Position numbers and translations under genes: made by a program. The notes beneath the pieces are model-generated. The model was not told the origin of the DNA. It did not search any database and worked only from the letters and a program-made list of their open reading frames with translations. DNA of 64,000 bases from Clostridium fungisolvens (lineage in GTDB: Bacteria; Bacillota; Clostridia; Clostridiales; Clostridiaceae), in the NCBI RefSeq assembly GCF_014193895.1, contig NZ_BLZR01000001.1:496001-560000 (forward strand), given 5' to 3'. Of this stretch, positions 24,901-33,824 are shown in pieces (positions within the stretch are counted from its first letter, which is position 1; each line of letters starts with the position of its first letter).

Positions 24901-26687
24901 AATATATAAATCCAAAGTCAAAGTTTACTTTAGAATCAAAATATGCCTTTGATGGAAGTGTAGAGAACAAAGGTGATACTTATCAATCAAGATGGGTATC
25001 TGAAAGAGGCAAAGATAATCCTGGTAAAGATGTTAATTCACAATATATACAAGTGGATTTAGAAGAAGTATATGATATCTCAAGGGTTGTATTAAATTGG
25101 GAAGGTGCTTGTGGTAAAGAATATAAAATTCAAATTTCAGAGGATGGGCAAAACTGGATAGATGTATCACATATTACAGATGGAGTTGCTGGAATTAAAG
25201 AATTAAACTATGAAAAACCAGTAACAGGAAGATATGTGAAGATGCTAGGAATAATTCCGATTGGACAATATGGTTATTCCTTATGGGAATTCGAAGTTTA
25301 TGGAACAAGTTTAAAATCTGAACTAAAAAAATACTATGATCAAAATAAAAACTTGGATACAAGCTCGTTCACACCTAATAGTATAGAGGTTTATAATAAT
25401 GCCTTAGACAATATTACAAAAGTTTATGAAGATAAAGCGGCTACCAGTACAGAAATATTAAATGCAAAGAAACAATTAGAAGATGCAATAAATAATTTTG
25501 TTTTGAAAGCAAATAAAGCTACATTAGATAATGACATTAAAAAGGCTGAGCTTATAGAAAAAAATTTATATACAGATGAATCAATCAAGATCTTTGAAGC
25601 AGCTTTAAATGAAGCCAAAGCAATATTTAATGATGATAATGCAACACAAAAGCAAGTAGATGACGATGCTCAAGTATTAGAAAAAGCTATGATATCATTA
25701 GAGAAGAAAAAAGATGATCCAGTTATTGAGGTTCCAGGAGAAAAGATAGACCTAACCATTGAAAGTCCTAATAAAGATATAAGTGTTTCTGGAAAGTTAC
25801 CGAAAGATATACAATTATCTTCAAAAGCCCTAGATAATGAACAATTAAAAGAAGTGGTGGAAAAAATATATAAGGTTAATTCAGAAGCATTGAAAGATTC
25901 AACTTTAGAAAAAGTATATGATTTAAGCTTATTACTAAAAAATGAAGTTTACAAATTGGATGGAGAGGTTGAAGTTTCACTAAAACTAGATGACAGTTTT
26001 TTAAGCAAGAAGTTAGGTATAGTCTATATTGATGAAACTGGAAATCTTCATAGATTTGAATCTAAGGTGGAAAATGGATTTATTAAATTTAATACTCCTC
26101 ATTTTTCTAAGTACGGAATTGTATCAACAAATGATTTGATTTTGGAAGTAGATAAAGCTGTATTAGATAATGAAATCAAGAAAGCTCAGTCGGTAGAAAA
26201 AGACCTATATACAAATGAATCAATTAGAGTCTTAGATGCAGCTTTAAATGAATCAAAAGCAATATATAATGATGCTGATGCAACACAAAAACAAGTTGAT
26301 GACGAAGTTAAAGCACTACAGCAAGCACTTCTAGTATTAGAGAAGAAAAAGGATAATCCAATTGTTAATGTTCCTGCAAAAAATACAGAAGTGGCAGTTC
26401 AAAATACAAATAAAAATGTAAATACTTCTGAAAACTTATCAAAAGATATTAAGTTAATAGAGAATAAAGAAGAAGAGTCAATTGCTAGTGATACTGAAGA
26501 AAAGAAAGAGATAATAATTGAAAATCCCAACAAAGATGCAAGTGTTTCAAGTAACGAAGCTAGTAAAGTAACTCCTAAAGTTAATGGTAATAAAGCTAAA
26601 TTATATGTTATTGCTATGATTTCTTCAGTTTTAATTATTTCTTTAGGTATACTATATGTATTTTTAAGAAAGAAAAAAACTGAATAA
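21912..26687 (+). CDS. Multimodular PL8 polysaccharide lyase, membrane anchored
   Basis: A 1591-residue surface enzyme. Signal peptide is residues 1-28 (ends TSIAKA). The PL8 catalytic region is about 30-705 with TNWWENQVG, catalytic-Asn motif SGQNNLW (about 190), MHGRQFYSNGYG with the His/Tyr pair (about 245-254), and WTHTPGATAP. Three F5/8-type-C carbohydrate-binding modules start near 724, 845 and 988. Three FIVAR-like helical repeats lie near 1132, 1206 and 1411, with a beta-rich spacer between the last two. A charged linker and a C-terminal membrane helix (about 1566-1586) with KKKTE end it. No LPXTG is seen. PL8 enzymes cut hyaluronan, chondroitin or xanthan by beta-elimination; the substrate here is open. 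The ATG at 21912 has GGAGGGAAAGG upstream, and 21888 is a weaker start. Confidence 0.88.
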   Translation: MMKRVGRIVLSLIMIMALVFDGTSIAKATNVDDMNLIKSRIKEYFLKLDTIDDGSKVEACYVSHAEDYLKLIEPDGSFKDVDYKATNNAANGAAWSPYLALDRMQAIAIAYNKQGNSIYKKQEVVDKLNKAIVYWASQNPRSTNWWENQVGVQLRFARIGLFMEDSISSEALNIILNKLLEKTPVKYGSGQNNLWFDQNYVYYALIKEDATQLKDMISNYLDYCLTTQLDDITKEAVQVDNSYYMHGRQFYSNGYGMTMFRDMSYWIYMLKSTDFAVSQDVVDRMGNYMINGTSWTVRGDIMELYLGYRPYKYDVGYDNYSEEYIEPLKRMIESDTKRASEYQKILDNIEGKNNSNGKNGNYYMWRSGYESHMRDGYGVNIKMDSKNLIGGEWRGPWNEAGKPNQQLIYWTSAASSTITVDGDEYKSVYPVFDWTHTPGATAPNFISNKFNFENNELFNIGVSNGKYGVTAYKFDKTNTKGQKGYFFFDDEFVALGSNISSTNDAPIHTTLNQSKASDLKVNGEAVELGTVAKEYTTKSIYNNKIGYVFLKDTKVKVSYDGQKNVPSLWPEDMKKNADSVFTAYIDHGVKPTNDSYAYIVVPNKTEAEVKSYSNNIPVTVVANNSDVQAVRHDGLKQTQINFYKAGSLEYKKGYTITVDQACSVIIDESGSTRQITVAVNDNEDHKIVNVGLSYNSTKTTTTFISKALPYAGQSKTLAEGQDDRYLASSSTANHYVKNVVDGNSNTYWESKGQGEEWISLLTGSNKYLKDITISWGEKYASEYEVYASQDGENYELVSKVSKGDGKQTTIPIARMCNYIKIIMKSSSGDCYQIKEVAMDEGELLSLNKPTTTSSVSSKAPTFVGGFAVDGDLSTRWASNRNSDNEWIIIDLEKYSRIDAMKIIWENACSDDYTIEVSDDNQNWKSVKQLKADVSLKDEINFSESVYGRYVKINSHKSRLVSGTNYGINIFEINVYGEAKEEDKVNVALNKPSKASSEYINPKSKFTLESKYAFDGSVENKGDTYQSRWVSERGKDNPGKDVNSQYIQVDLEEVYDISRVVLNWEGACGKEYKIQISEDGQNWIDVSHITDGVAGIKELNYEKPVTGRYVKMLGIIPIGQYGYSLWEFEVYGTSLKSELKKYYDQNKNLDTSSFTPNSIEVYNNALDNITKVYEDKAATSTEILNAKKQLEDAINNFVLKANKATLDNDIKKAELIEKNLYTDESIKIFEAALNEAKAIFNDDNATQKQVDDDAQVLEKAMISLEKKKDDPVIEVPGEKIDLTIESPNKDISVSGKLPKDIQLSSKALDNEQLKEVVEKIYKVNSEALKDSTLEKVYDLSLLLKNEVYKLDGEVEVSLKLDDSFLSKKLGIVYIDETGNLHRFESKVENGFIKFNTPHFSKYGIVSTNDLILEVDKAVLDNEIKKAQSVEKDLYTNESIRVLDAALNESKAIYNDADATQKQVDDEVKALQQALLVLEKKKDNPIVNVPAKNTEVAVQNTNKNVNTSENLSKDIKLIENKEEESIASDTEEKKEIIIENPNKDASVSSNEASKVTPKVNGNKAKLYVIAMISSVLIISLGILYVFLRKKKTE

Positions 26688-26692
26688 TATTT

Positions 26693-26725
26693 AAAAGAGT
26701 GGTTGTTGTACAATCACTCTTTTGA
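26693..26725 (+). terminator. Terminator of the PL8 gene
   Basis: Stem AAAAGAGTG-GTTG / CAAT-CACTCTTTT with one mismatch-prone position and a short loop, ending in TTTT. Confidence 0.7.
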
Positions 26726-26799
26726 ATTTTGAAGCTCTAAAATAACTGGTGAGTCAATCAGATGTTTCTGATAAGATTACATAAAATACAATAAAATAG

Positions 26800-26853
26800 T
26801 TGACATATTAATAGCTAATGTATATAATTCAATTATACAATATTAAATTGTAT
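26800..26853 (+). promoter_or_regulatory. Promoter and palindromic operator of the peroxidase gene
   Basis: TTGACA at 26800-26805, a 17-bp spacer and TATAAT at 26823-26828. The palindrome ATACAAT-ATTAA-ATTGTAT (26835-26853) covers the expected start point near 26835, so a repressor bound there would block transcription. The repressor is not identified; a peroxide-responsive one would make sense. Confidence 0.65.
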
Positions 26854-26957
26854 CCAATTAGGTTTGATGTGATATGGATTTAGTAAAAAATATGGTTGTA
26901 TTCATATTTATATAATTTAGTTTTGAAAATAAATATTTAATAGAGAGGAAAGAAGTT

Positions 26958-27503
26958 ATGTCAATTTATGATTTTAAAGCAAAGACAATAGATGGAGAAG
27001 AAATATCTTTAGAAAAATATAAAGGTAAAGTATTAGTAATAGTTAACACTGCAAGTAAATGTGGATTTACTCCTCAATATGAGGGACTTGAAGCTTTATA
27101 TCAAAAGTATAAAGATCAAGGAGTTGAGGTATTAGGATTCCCAAGTAATCAATTTGCAGAACAAGAACCAGGAACTAATGGAGATGTTAAGAATTTTTGT
27201 CAAATCAACTATGGAGTTACCTTCCAATTATTTGAAAAGACAGATGTAAGAGATGAAAATGCTCATCCGTTATTTAATTACTTAACAGAAAAAGCTGCTT
27301 ATAAAGGTCTTAATATGAACCATCCAATTGGGAAGATACTTTTAGAAGCATTAGAAAAGAATTTTCCTAGTTTCCTAGAAGGAAATTCAGTAAAATGGAA
27401 TTTTACTAAGTTTGTAGTTGATAGAGATGGTAATGTAGTTGAAAGATTTGAACCAACCTCTGAACCAAGTGAAATGAATGAAACTATAGAAAAATTACTT
27501 TAG
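26958..27503 (+). CDS. Glutathione-peroxidase-family thiol peroxidase
   Basis: The 181-residue thioredoxin-fold peroxidase carries the GPx tetrad: Cys35 (TASKCGFTPQ), Gln65 (FPSNQFAEQEPG), and Trp147/Asn148 (VKWNFTKFV). Cys81 (NFCQINYGVTF) stands where thioredoxin-dependent members have the resolving cysteine. Reduction by thioredoxin rather than glutathione is therefore expected, as clostridia usually lack glutathione. It removes hydrogen peroxide or lipid peroxides in the cytosol. The gene has its own strong promoter and terminator, i.e. it is monocistronic. The active residue is a plain Cys codon, not selenocysteine. Confidence 0.9.
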   Translation: MSIYDFKAKTIDGEEISLEKYKGKVLVIVNTASKCGFTPQYEGLEALYQKYKDQGVEVLGFPSNQFAEQEPGTNGDVKNFCQINYGVTFQLFEKTDVRDENAHPLFNYLTEKAAYKGLNMNHPIGKILLEALEKNFPSFLEGNSVKWNFTKFVVDRDGNVVERFEPTSEPSEMNETIEKLL

Positions 27504-27543
27504 ATAGAGTTGTATAATAATCCCTAACAGATAATCCCTCTGA

Positions 27544-27572
27544 AAACGCACTTTCCCCAAGTGCGTTTTTTT
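27544..27572 (+). terminator. Terminator of the peroxidase gene
   Basis: Perfect stem AAACGCACTT / AAGTGCGTTT with a TCCCC loop and seven T. Element A3 starts in this T-tract. Confidence 0.9.
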
Positions 27573-27765
27573 ACTGTATTAAAAAGTATAAAATTTCTAT
27601 GATAAATAAATCTAGAAATTCCCATGACTTCATAAGTTTTTTATGGGTATACAGTAAAAAATAAAACATATTCGCCTGCCAAATTTTCCTCATATACATT
27701 CGGAAAGGCAGATGCGCAAAAAAGTTCACTGAAGAAGGTCGCTTCAGCCACTTTTTAACTGTATT
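27566..27765 (+). repeat. Element A, copy A3, with ~58-bp flanking direct repeat
   Basis: Arm 1 TTTTTTTACTGTAT (27566), arm 2 ATACAGTAAAAA (27649) and arm 3 TTTTTAACTGTAT (27753) keep the A layout with a different arm sequence. The core hairpin is 27673-27716. The terminator-like stem has CTGAAG / CTTCAG where A1 has CACTAA / TTAGCG, again pairing preserved. Bases 27566-27626 and 27753-27812 are a near-identical direct repeat of about 58 bp, with a 186-bp period. Confidence 0.8.
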
Positions 27766-27812
27766 AAAAAGTATAAAATTTCTATGATAAATAAATCTAG
27801 ATATTCCAATGG

Positions 27813-28114
27813 TTTAGAATAGTTTATGGTTTTTAATAGTAAATTGTATTATTTTTTGTAATATTGTTAAAAAATATTAAATGAGTGTTATAATTTATGA
27901 AATATGAAGGAATTGAAAAAAATAGATAGAATTAGGAAAAGTATGGAATTCATATTAATTACAATTAATAATTATAAATATAAGAGATATTTTATAAGTG
28001 TTTAGAAATTTTCACGCAATGAAATAACTTTTGGCATGGGAATATGATCAAATTAACGGTTAGATTTTAATGAGATCTTTAGGCATAATTAAATTTAAAA
28101 AGGGGTTAGTATAG
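27813..28114. other. Gene-free stretch before the MoxR operon
   Basis: AT-rich, only short frames. No strong promoter or repeat element recognised. Confidence 0.4.
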
Positions 28115-29062
28115 ATGAGGGAAAAGGAAATTATAAAGAAAATTTTGGATAACCTTAATAAGGTGATAATAGGGAAGGAAGTAGAGATTAGTAATATATT
28201 GAAGGGTGTAATTGCAAATGGTCATATTCTAATTGAGGATGTTCCAGGTGTAGGTAAGACCACATTGGTTAAAGCTTTGGCTAAGACGATAGATCTAACT
28301 TATAGCAGAATTCAATTTACACCTGATCTTCTACCATCAGACATTACTGGTATATCTATATATAATCAAAAAGATATGGAGTTTGAGTTCAAGGAGGGTC
28401 CTATATTTTCTAATATAGTACTAGCTGATGAAATAAATAGAACTTCACCAAAGACACAATCAGCGTTACTTGAAGTTATGGAAGAAAATCAAGTATCTGA
28501 AGGAAAGAAAACCTATAGATTGAAAACACCTTTTGTAGTTATGGCTACTCAAAATCCTATTGATTATGATGGAACGTTTAGATTGCCAGAGGCTCAATTA
28601 GATAGATTTATTATTAAGGTTTCTCTAGGGTATCCATCCGCGGAAGCCGAAGTTGATATATTAGAAAAGTATAGGGAGAACAATCCATTGCAAGAACTTA
28701 CAAGTGTAGTTACTGCTGAGGATATTCTGTATCTTCAAGAAGCCGTTGCTAAAGTAAGAGTTGCTAAAGTTATAAATGAGTATATAGTAAGAATTGCAAA
28801 TAAAACAAGAGAAAGTAACTATATATCCTTGGGGGTAAGTACTAGAGCAATTCTAGCTCTTCAAAAAATTGCACAAGCCAGTGCACTTTTAGCAGGAAGA
28901 GACTATGTAATACCTGAAGATGTAAAAGAAAATGCAGCTTTAGTATTAAGCCACAGAATAATTATGTCTTCAACAGGAAAGGCAAATGGCTATGGAGAAA
29001 GGGAGACTATAGAAGATATTTTAAAGATGGTAGAAACTCCGAGGATAACTGTTAATGTTTAA
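28115..29062 (+). CDS. MoxR-family AAA+ ATPase
   Basis: The 315 residues carry Walker A GVGKTT (45-50), Walker B VLADEINR (102-109), and the family stretch IQFTPDLLPSDITGI just after the Walker A helix. A sensor motif (MATQNPIDYDGTFRLPEAQLDRF) follows. MoxR proteins act as chaperone-like ATPases for maturation of partner complexes, usually with DUF58 and transglutaminase proteins, which are exactly the next two genes. The stop codon overlaps the next start by 8 bp. The cytosolic ATPase probably drives assembly or activation of the membrane partners. Confidence 0.92.
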   Translation: MREKEIIKKILDNLNKVIIGKEVEISNILKGVIANGHILIEDVPGVGKTTLVKALAKTIDLTYSRIQFTPDLLPSDITGISIYNQKDMEFEFKEGPIFSNIVLADEINRTSPKTQSALLEVMEENQVSEGKKTYRLKTPFVVMATQNPIDYDGTFRLPEAQLDRFIIKVSLGYPSAEAEVDILEKYRENNPLQELTSVVTAEDILYLQEAVAKVRVAKVINEYIVRIANKTRESNYISLGVSTRAILALQKIAQASALLAGRDYVIPEDVKENAALVLSHRIIMSSTGKANGYGERETIEDILKMVETPRITVNV

Positions 29063-30260
29063 GTTAAGGATCAGTATAAAATATGCAGTTGTTTTTATAT
29101 TAGCCACAGTATTTGTTTATGTCCAAGGCGGAAGCCTTCCGCATGTTATATTTTATATGTTACTAATACCGGGAATCTTAGGGCTTATATCAATAATCGT
29201 TTCTAAATCAGGTTTAAATGTTAGGAATGTTACGATAGCTAGATATTATACATGTGGAGATAAAGATTATATTGATACTATGGTGAAGAATAGCACAATA
29301 TTAATTATCCCTTATTGCAAAATCACAAATGAAGGTATAAATAAGATTAAAAATAATTATACAGGCGATGCAATAACACTAGCAATAAATGAAAATCATA
29401 TAACATCTGAAGAAATAGTATATATAAGTCGAGGTAAGTTTGATTTGGGTAGTTATGATGTGGAGCTTAAAGACTTATTAGGTATATTCAATATTAATTA
29501 TAAGATAAATGAGAGTAAACCAATAAAGGTATTTCCAAGAGTGTATGATATAAGTCAGATGTCAATAAGTGGCTCGGAAATAATTGAAAATACTTTGTCG
29601 ATTGTTACTAGTAAGGAAGATCCTCATTCTACAAGAGATATGAGAAGGTACAGAGAAGGAGACAGCCTAAAGAGGATAAACTGGAAGGTTAGTGCAAAGT
29701 TAAATGACTTATATGTAAGAAATTTTGATACTGTTTCTGGTGAAGAGTTTAATATATTTATGGATATGAATGAAAGTAATTATCGTCTTGATCCTTACGG
29801 TAAAAACGAGGAATTTCTTATAGACTTTTCTGCTTCTCTTATATATTCCCTTTTAAAGAGAAATATATCTACAAAAGTATTCGTTAATAATAAAATCGAG
29901 CATGTACAAAGCATAGAGAATAAGATAGATTTTGAAAAGTTTTTAGAATACTTAATTGAGCATAGGAGTGAAGGCATTACTCCAGTAACAAATTTTATAA
30001 AAATTCGAAGAAATAAGCTTTCATCTATAGCTGGAATAGCTGTAATAACTCATACACTGTCTGATAAGATGGTAAGTTTTATAATGGAAAACAAAGAAAA
30101 AGGTAATTCTCTTATTATATTTTATCTTAGGAGCGAAATTGGTGATGAGTCTGTGATTACTATGAGAAATATTGGAATCGTATGCTGTAAGATAGATGAA
30201 GGGTTGTTTAGTGAAGCTGCCATAAGTATAGAAGAGCTTGTAAAAGGGCAGGTGAATTAG
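29055..30260 (+). CDS. DUF58 membrane-associated protein
   Basis: The 401-residue protein has two N-terminal membrane helices (about 8-26 and 30-48) and a VWA-like domain. The DUF58 signature RDMRRYREGDSLKRINWK (about 197-214) precedes LYVRNFDT. Proteins of this type partner MoxR ATPases. Starts inside the MoxR gene and ends 1 bp before the transglutaminase gene, so the three are one operon. The precise function is not known. Confidence 0.88.
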   Translation: MFKLRISIKYAVVFILATVFVYVQGGSLPHVIFYMLLIPGILGLISIIVSKSGLNVRNVTIARYYTCGDKDYIDTMVKNSTILIIPYCKITNEGINKIKNNYTGDAITLAINENHITSEEIVYISRGKFDLGSYDVELKDLLGIFNINYKINESKPIKVFPRVYDISQMSISGSEIIENTLSIVTSKEDPHSTRDMRRYREGDSLKRINWKVSAKLNDLYVRNFDTVSGEEFNIFMDMNESNYRLDPYGKNEEFLIDFSASLIYSLLKRNISTKVFVNNKIEHVQSIENKIDFEKFLEYLIEHRSEGITPVTNFIKIRRNKLSSIAGIAVITHTLSDKMVSFIMENKEKGNSLIIFYLRSEIGDESVITMRNIGIVCCKIDEGLFSEAAISIEELVKGQVN

Positions 30261-30261
30261 T

Positions 30262-32505
30262 ATGGAGTGGTTTAAGGAAAGACTTTTAGATAGTTTTATT
30301 ATTTATTTTAATATGATACTTACCATTTTAATATTAAAATCATGTCTCAATATTGAAGGCACCGATTACTATCTTATAACTTTTCTTTTTATGGTGGGGT
30401 TAATTATAGCTTGGGTTTATGATGAAAAAGTTAAGTCTTTAGAACGAAAACTGGTTTTAACTATGATTATACTTTCTGCTGTGTTACTCATGGTTATAGT
30501 GTTCAGAAAGTACGCTGTTTCCTTTGTCATAGAAGGAATAGGGAATAACATGGCACATATAACTTCAAATATGAGAGAAGGATGGCCTAGTTCTTTCTCC
30601 CTTATAAGGAATCTATTTGTTATTACAATTCCTACCCTAACACCTTTTGCTATGTGGATTAAAAAAAGAGGATTTGCAGATATAAGTATCCTTATAAATA
30701 TGCTGTTAATGATGGTTTATTGGTACCTAGGGTACTATGAAGAAATTGATAAGGTAATGTATATATTTATCTTTATAAGTATAATAACATATGCTGTAAA
30801 TCACTTAGGAAACTATAGTAAAAAGTTGAAAAGGAAAGAGGTCAGAAATAACATTGTAACGTCTAAAATTATCTGGGCAACTATAGTACTGTCTCTAGTA
30901 AGCTCAATGCTTATAGTATTATTGCCAAAGTCAACAAGTGGAAAGTTTTCAAAAATAATTTCAGATAAAGTAGTTGAAAACATAGCTGATGATAGTGGAG
31001 GAGCTTACAATCCAGATAAATATGGTTATAGTCTAGCTAAGTCTGGTTATAATGATTCATCTAAAATATTAGGTGGACCCATAAATATTGATGATAGAGA
31101 AGCGTTTAAATTAGAGTATAAAGGAAATGTTAAAAATGAAATATACCTTAAAGGCTCTGTAAAAGATAAATATACTGGTACATCATGGGTACCTAACTTT
31201 AGGTTAATAGAAAAAAGCAACATGATGGATGCAGCGTATATTGAAAATTTTGTTGGTGCTAACGAAGAAACTATGACGATTCATCCAGATTACGTCACAA
31301 CTACAACTTTATTTAATCCTTATTATTCTAAGGTTGTGAACATAAAGTACAACAGTGATAATAAAACCTATGTGGATAAAGTTAATGGGGCTTTTTATGC
31401 TGAAAAACCTATAAAGACAGAATATACAATAAATTTTTACTCAAATAGTATTTACGATAAGGCTTTTGATACACCTTCGAGTGGGCGTAATTCTGTAGAG
31501 ATAGACCAATTGCTTAATAATGGGGATTTAGTTCATTACCTTCAATTGCCAGATACTATTACTCAAAGAACAGTTGATTTGGTTTATAATATAGTCAAAG
31601 GTACTTCATCAAATTATGAAAAGGCGTATAGATTAAAAGCGTATCTTACTCAAAACTACACGTATAGTTTAGATGTTTCTAATGTTCCAGAAGGAAAGGA
31701 TTTTGTAGATTATTTTTTATTTGAAGAAAAGAAAGGCTACTGTGTATATTTTGCAACCGCAATGACGGTAATGTGTAGAATTGCAGGAATTCCAGCAAGA
31801 TATGTTGAAGGTTTTAAAGTTAGTAAGGATAAAGAAAATAATGGGATGTATAAGGTTACTAATGAAGATGCCCATGCATGGACAGAAATCTATTTATCAT
31901 ACAATGGAAATAATTATAGTGCAGCAAGGATGCTACCTTTTACAAAAATTGATACAGTACCTACAGCATATCAATATAGACATGCTAAAGAAATACAAAA
32001 CAACGGTGAAGGTAATAATGGTGCATTAGATGGGTCTAAATCATCTGTAGATAATGCTAGCAACGGAAACACCAAAAAGGTTGATTTAGAAAAAAATAGT
32101 GATGAGAATAAAAACAAAATGTATTATTTATATTTGAAGATTTTGTCTCCAATTGTACTAATACTGATATATATAACTGTAAGAATATGCTTAGTAGTTA
32201 TAAAAAGAAGAAAAATCATTAAAAGTGATAGTTTAATTCCTTTATATGATTACTGTAAATTGAGGTTAAACAGGATAAATATAATAAAGTCTAAAAGTGA
32301 GACGGATTTAGAATTTGCTGAAAATATACCTAATTATGAGTTGTCAAAGAAGATGGTAGATTTAGTTGGCTTAATATATAGAGAGTTTTATGCTCAGGAA
32401 GATAATTTGCATTATGATAGGATTCAAATGATAAATTATATAGAAAGCACAATTAGAAGTAGCCAGGGAAATATAAAATATCTGATAAAGAGATATATTA
32501 TATAA
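30262..32505 (+). CDS. Transglutaminase-like membrane protein (TgpA type)
   Basis: About 747 residues. The N-terminal part (1-215) has six or more membrane helices. An extracellular domain contains the transglutaminase core at about 425-570, with Cys in KKGYCVYFATAMTVMCRIAG and His in NEDAHAWTEIYL. A further membrane helix lies near 620-645, and a cytosolic tail follows. After the His, the usual W-x-x-x-D-x-T-P catalytic-Asp motif is replaced by AARMLPFTKIDTVP, so the third catalytic residue is not in standard context. The start is 1 bp after the DUF58 gene. Members act with MoxR and DUF58 at the envelope; the substrate is unknown. Confidence 0.85.
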   Translation: MEWFKERLLDSFIIYFNMILTILILKSCLNIEGTDYYLITFLFMVGLIIAWVYDEKVKSLERKLVLTMIILSAVLLMVIVFRKYAVSFVIEGIGNNMAHITSNMREGWPSSFSLIRNLFVITIPTLTPFAMWIKKRGFADISILINMLLMMVYWYLGYYEEIDKVMYIFIFISIITYAVNHLGNYSKKLKRKEVRNNIVTSKIIWATIVLSLVSSMLIVLLPKSTSGKFSKIISDKVVENIADDSGGAYNPDKYGYSLAKSGYNDSSKILGGPINIDDREAFKLEYKGNVKNEIYLKGSVKDKYTGTSWVPNFRLIEKSNMMDAAYIENFVGANEETMTIHPDYVTTTTLFNPYYSKVVNIKYNSDNKTYVDKVNGAFYAEKPIKTEYTINFYSNSIYDKAFDTPSSGRNSVEIDQLLNNGDLVHYLQLPDTITQRTVDLVYNIVKGTSSNYEKAYRLKAYLTQNYTYSLDVSNVPEGKDFVDYFLFEEKKGYCVYFATAMTVMCRIAGIPARYVEGFKVSKDKENNGMYKVTNEDAHAWTEIYLSYNGNNYSAARMLPFTKIDTVPTAYQYRHAKEIQNNGEGNNGALDGSKSSVDNASNGNTKKVDLEKNSDENKNKMYYLYLKILSPIVLILIYITVRICLVVIKRRKIIKSDSLIPLYDYCKLRLNRINIIKSKSETDLEFAENIPNYELSKKMVDLVGLIYREFYAQEDNLHYDRIQMINYIESTIRSSQGNIKYLIKRYII

Positions 32506-32506
32506 A

Positions 32507-32596
32507 GATGTAACACTTCGAACTGAAATATATTTTTAAAACTCTCACCGCTTCTGGTGAGAGTTTTAAAAATAGTTTTAGATGAAGTGAGACATC
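32507..32596. repeat. Element C, copy C4
   Basis: Starts 2 bases after the transglutaminase stop. Arms GATGTAACACTTC / GAAGTGAGACATC pair at 11 of 13. The inner hairpin TTTTTAAAACTCTCACC / GGTGAGAGTTTTAAAAA is a perfect 17-bp stem around GCTTCT. It may end the operon transcript. Confidence 0.75.
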
Positions 32597-32628
32597 TTTA
32601 TTGTTTATTAAATTCATGTTGGAATTAT

Positions 32629-32656
32629 TTGCTTAAAAATGTTTTATTGGTATAAT
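32629..32656 (+). promoter_or_regulatory. Promoter of the HAD phosphatase gene
   Basis: TTGCTT at 32629-32634, a 16-bp spacer and TATAAT at 32651-32656. Confidence 0.5.
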
Positions 32657-32826
32657 GTTGTCAGATATGAAAAAGATAAAGTATAGGCTTTACGGCTATT
32701 TGAAAAATCAGGTGGGAATTAAAGTCTTTGTTGAAATTAAAATATACACAAATTATAAAATAGCATATTAGAAAAATAGAAATTATAGGTATGCTAATCA
32801 ATATACGTTAGAAATAGGAGTAATAT

Positions 32827-33669
32827 ATGAGCTATAAATTAGTATGTATAGATATGGATGGAACTCTACTAAACAGCAGAAAAAAGATTTCGAATTATAA
32901 TAAAGAGATGTTGAAAAAAGCCCATGATATGGGAGTGCATATTGTTATAACTACAGGCAGAATATTTAATAATGCCATACATTATTCGAATTTATTAGGT
33001 GTTAAATCTCCAGTTATAGCTACTAATGGAGCTGTGATAAGAGAAAAAGATAAAGGGATAGTTATATACAAAAATGCTCTTAACACTGAGACTTGTCTCA
33101 GACTCCTTGATTCAGTAGGCAAATATGGAATAAAAATGCACTTTTATACTACTGATAGTATATTTGTAAGTAGCAGAGTTCAAGGAACTGCTTTAAAATT
33201 ATACATGTCGTATCCATTACCAAAAGATTTAAGACTTACGATTAAATATATAGGTAAAAGAAAAGAATGGGAAAAGGTATTTAAAGAGCATGCAGATGAA
33301 TTTGTAAAATGTATTGTGTTTAGTCCTAATAAGAACACTCTAAAGAACTTTAGAAAAGAACTTGATGCTATGAATGATGTAAGTGTAACTAGCTCTGGGG
33401 CCTTTAATATAGAAATATTGAACAAAGATGTTACAAAAGGAAGAGCGGTTGAAGTTCTTGCTGCATACTACGGTATAAAAAGAGAAGAGATAATGTGTAT
33501 AGGGGATAACGAGAACGATATGCCTATGATAGAGTATGCTGGAATGGGAGTAGCTATGGGCAATGGAATTAAAGAGCTTAAGGATATAGCTGATTATATA
33601 ACAGACACAAATGATAATGATGGGGTTGGAAAAGCTATAGAAAAATTTATTGTATCTAAGGAAAGATAA
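32827..33669 (+). CDS. Cof-type HAD-IIB phosphatase
   Basis: The 280-residue cytosolic phosphatase has HAD motif I IDMDGTLLNS (8-17), motif II ITTGR, and motif III Lys in the DVTKGRAVEVLAAYYG region. Motif IV is CIGDNENDMPMIEYAG. The cap between about 85 and 195 is the C2B (Cof) type. Members dephosphorylate sugar phosphates, FMN or similar small molecules; the substrate cannot be told. AGGAG precedes the ATG at good distance. It appears to be a single gene between an envelope operon and trmL. Confidence 0.9.
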   Translation: MSYKLVCIDMDGTLLNSRKKISNYNKEMLKKAHDMGVHIVITTGRIFNNAIHYSNLLGVKSPVIATNGAVIREKDKGIVIYKNALNTETCLRLLDSVGKYGIKMHFYTTDSIFVSSRVQGTALKLYMSYPLPKDLRLTIKYIGKRKEWEKVFKEHADEFVKCIVFSPNKNTLKNFRKELDAMNDVSVTSSGAFNIEILNKDVTKGRAVEVLAAYYGIKREEIMCIGDNENDMPMIEYAGMGVAMGNGIKELKDIADYITDTNDNDGVGKAIEKFIVSKER

Positions 33670-33824
33670 ATTAACACATATACTACAATGTAAAATCATA
33701 CTTTATCATGATGACTTAAGAAATTATAGGCTATTTTAGATTTGATTAACATAATAAAATATTGTAATATAATAAGATGAAGTATGATTTTACAATTTAT
33801 ATAAGACCGTTCGGAGGAAATAAA

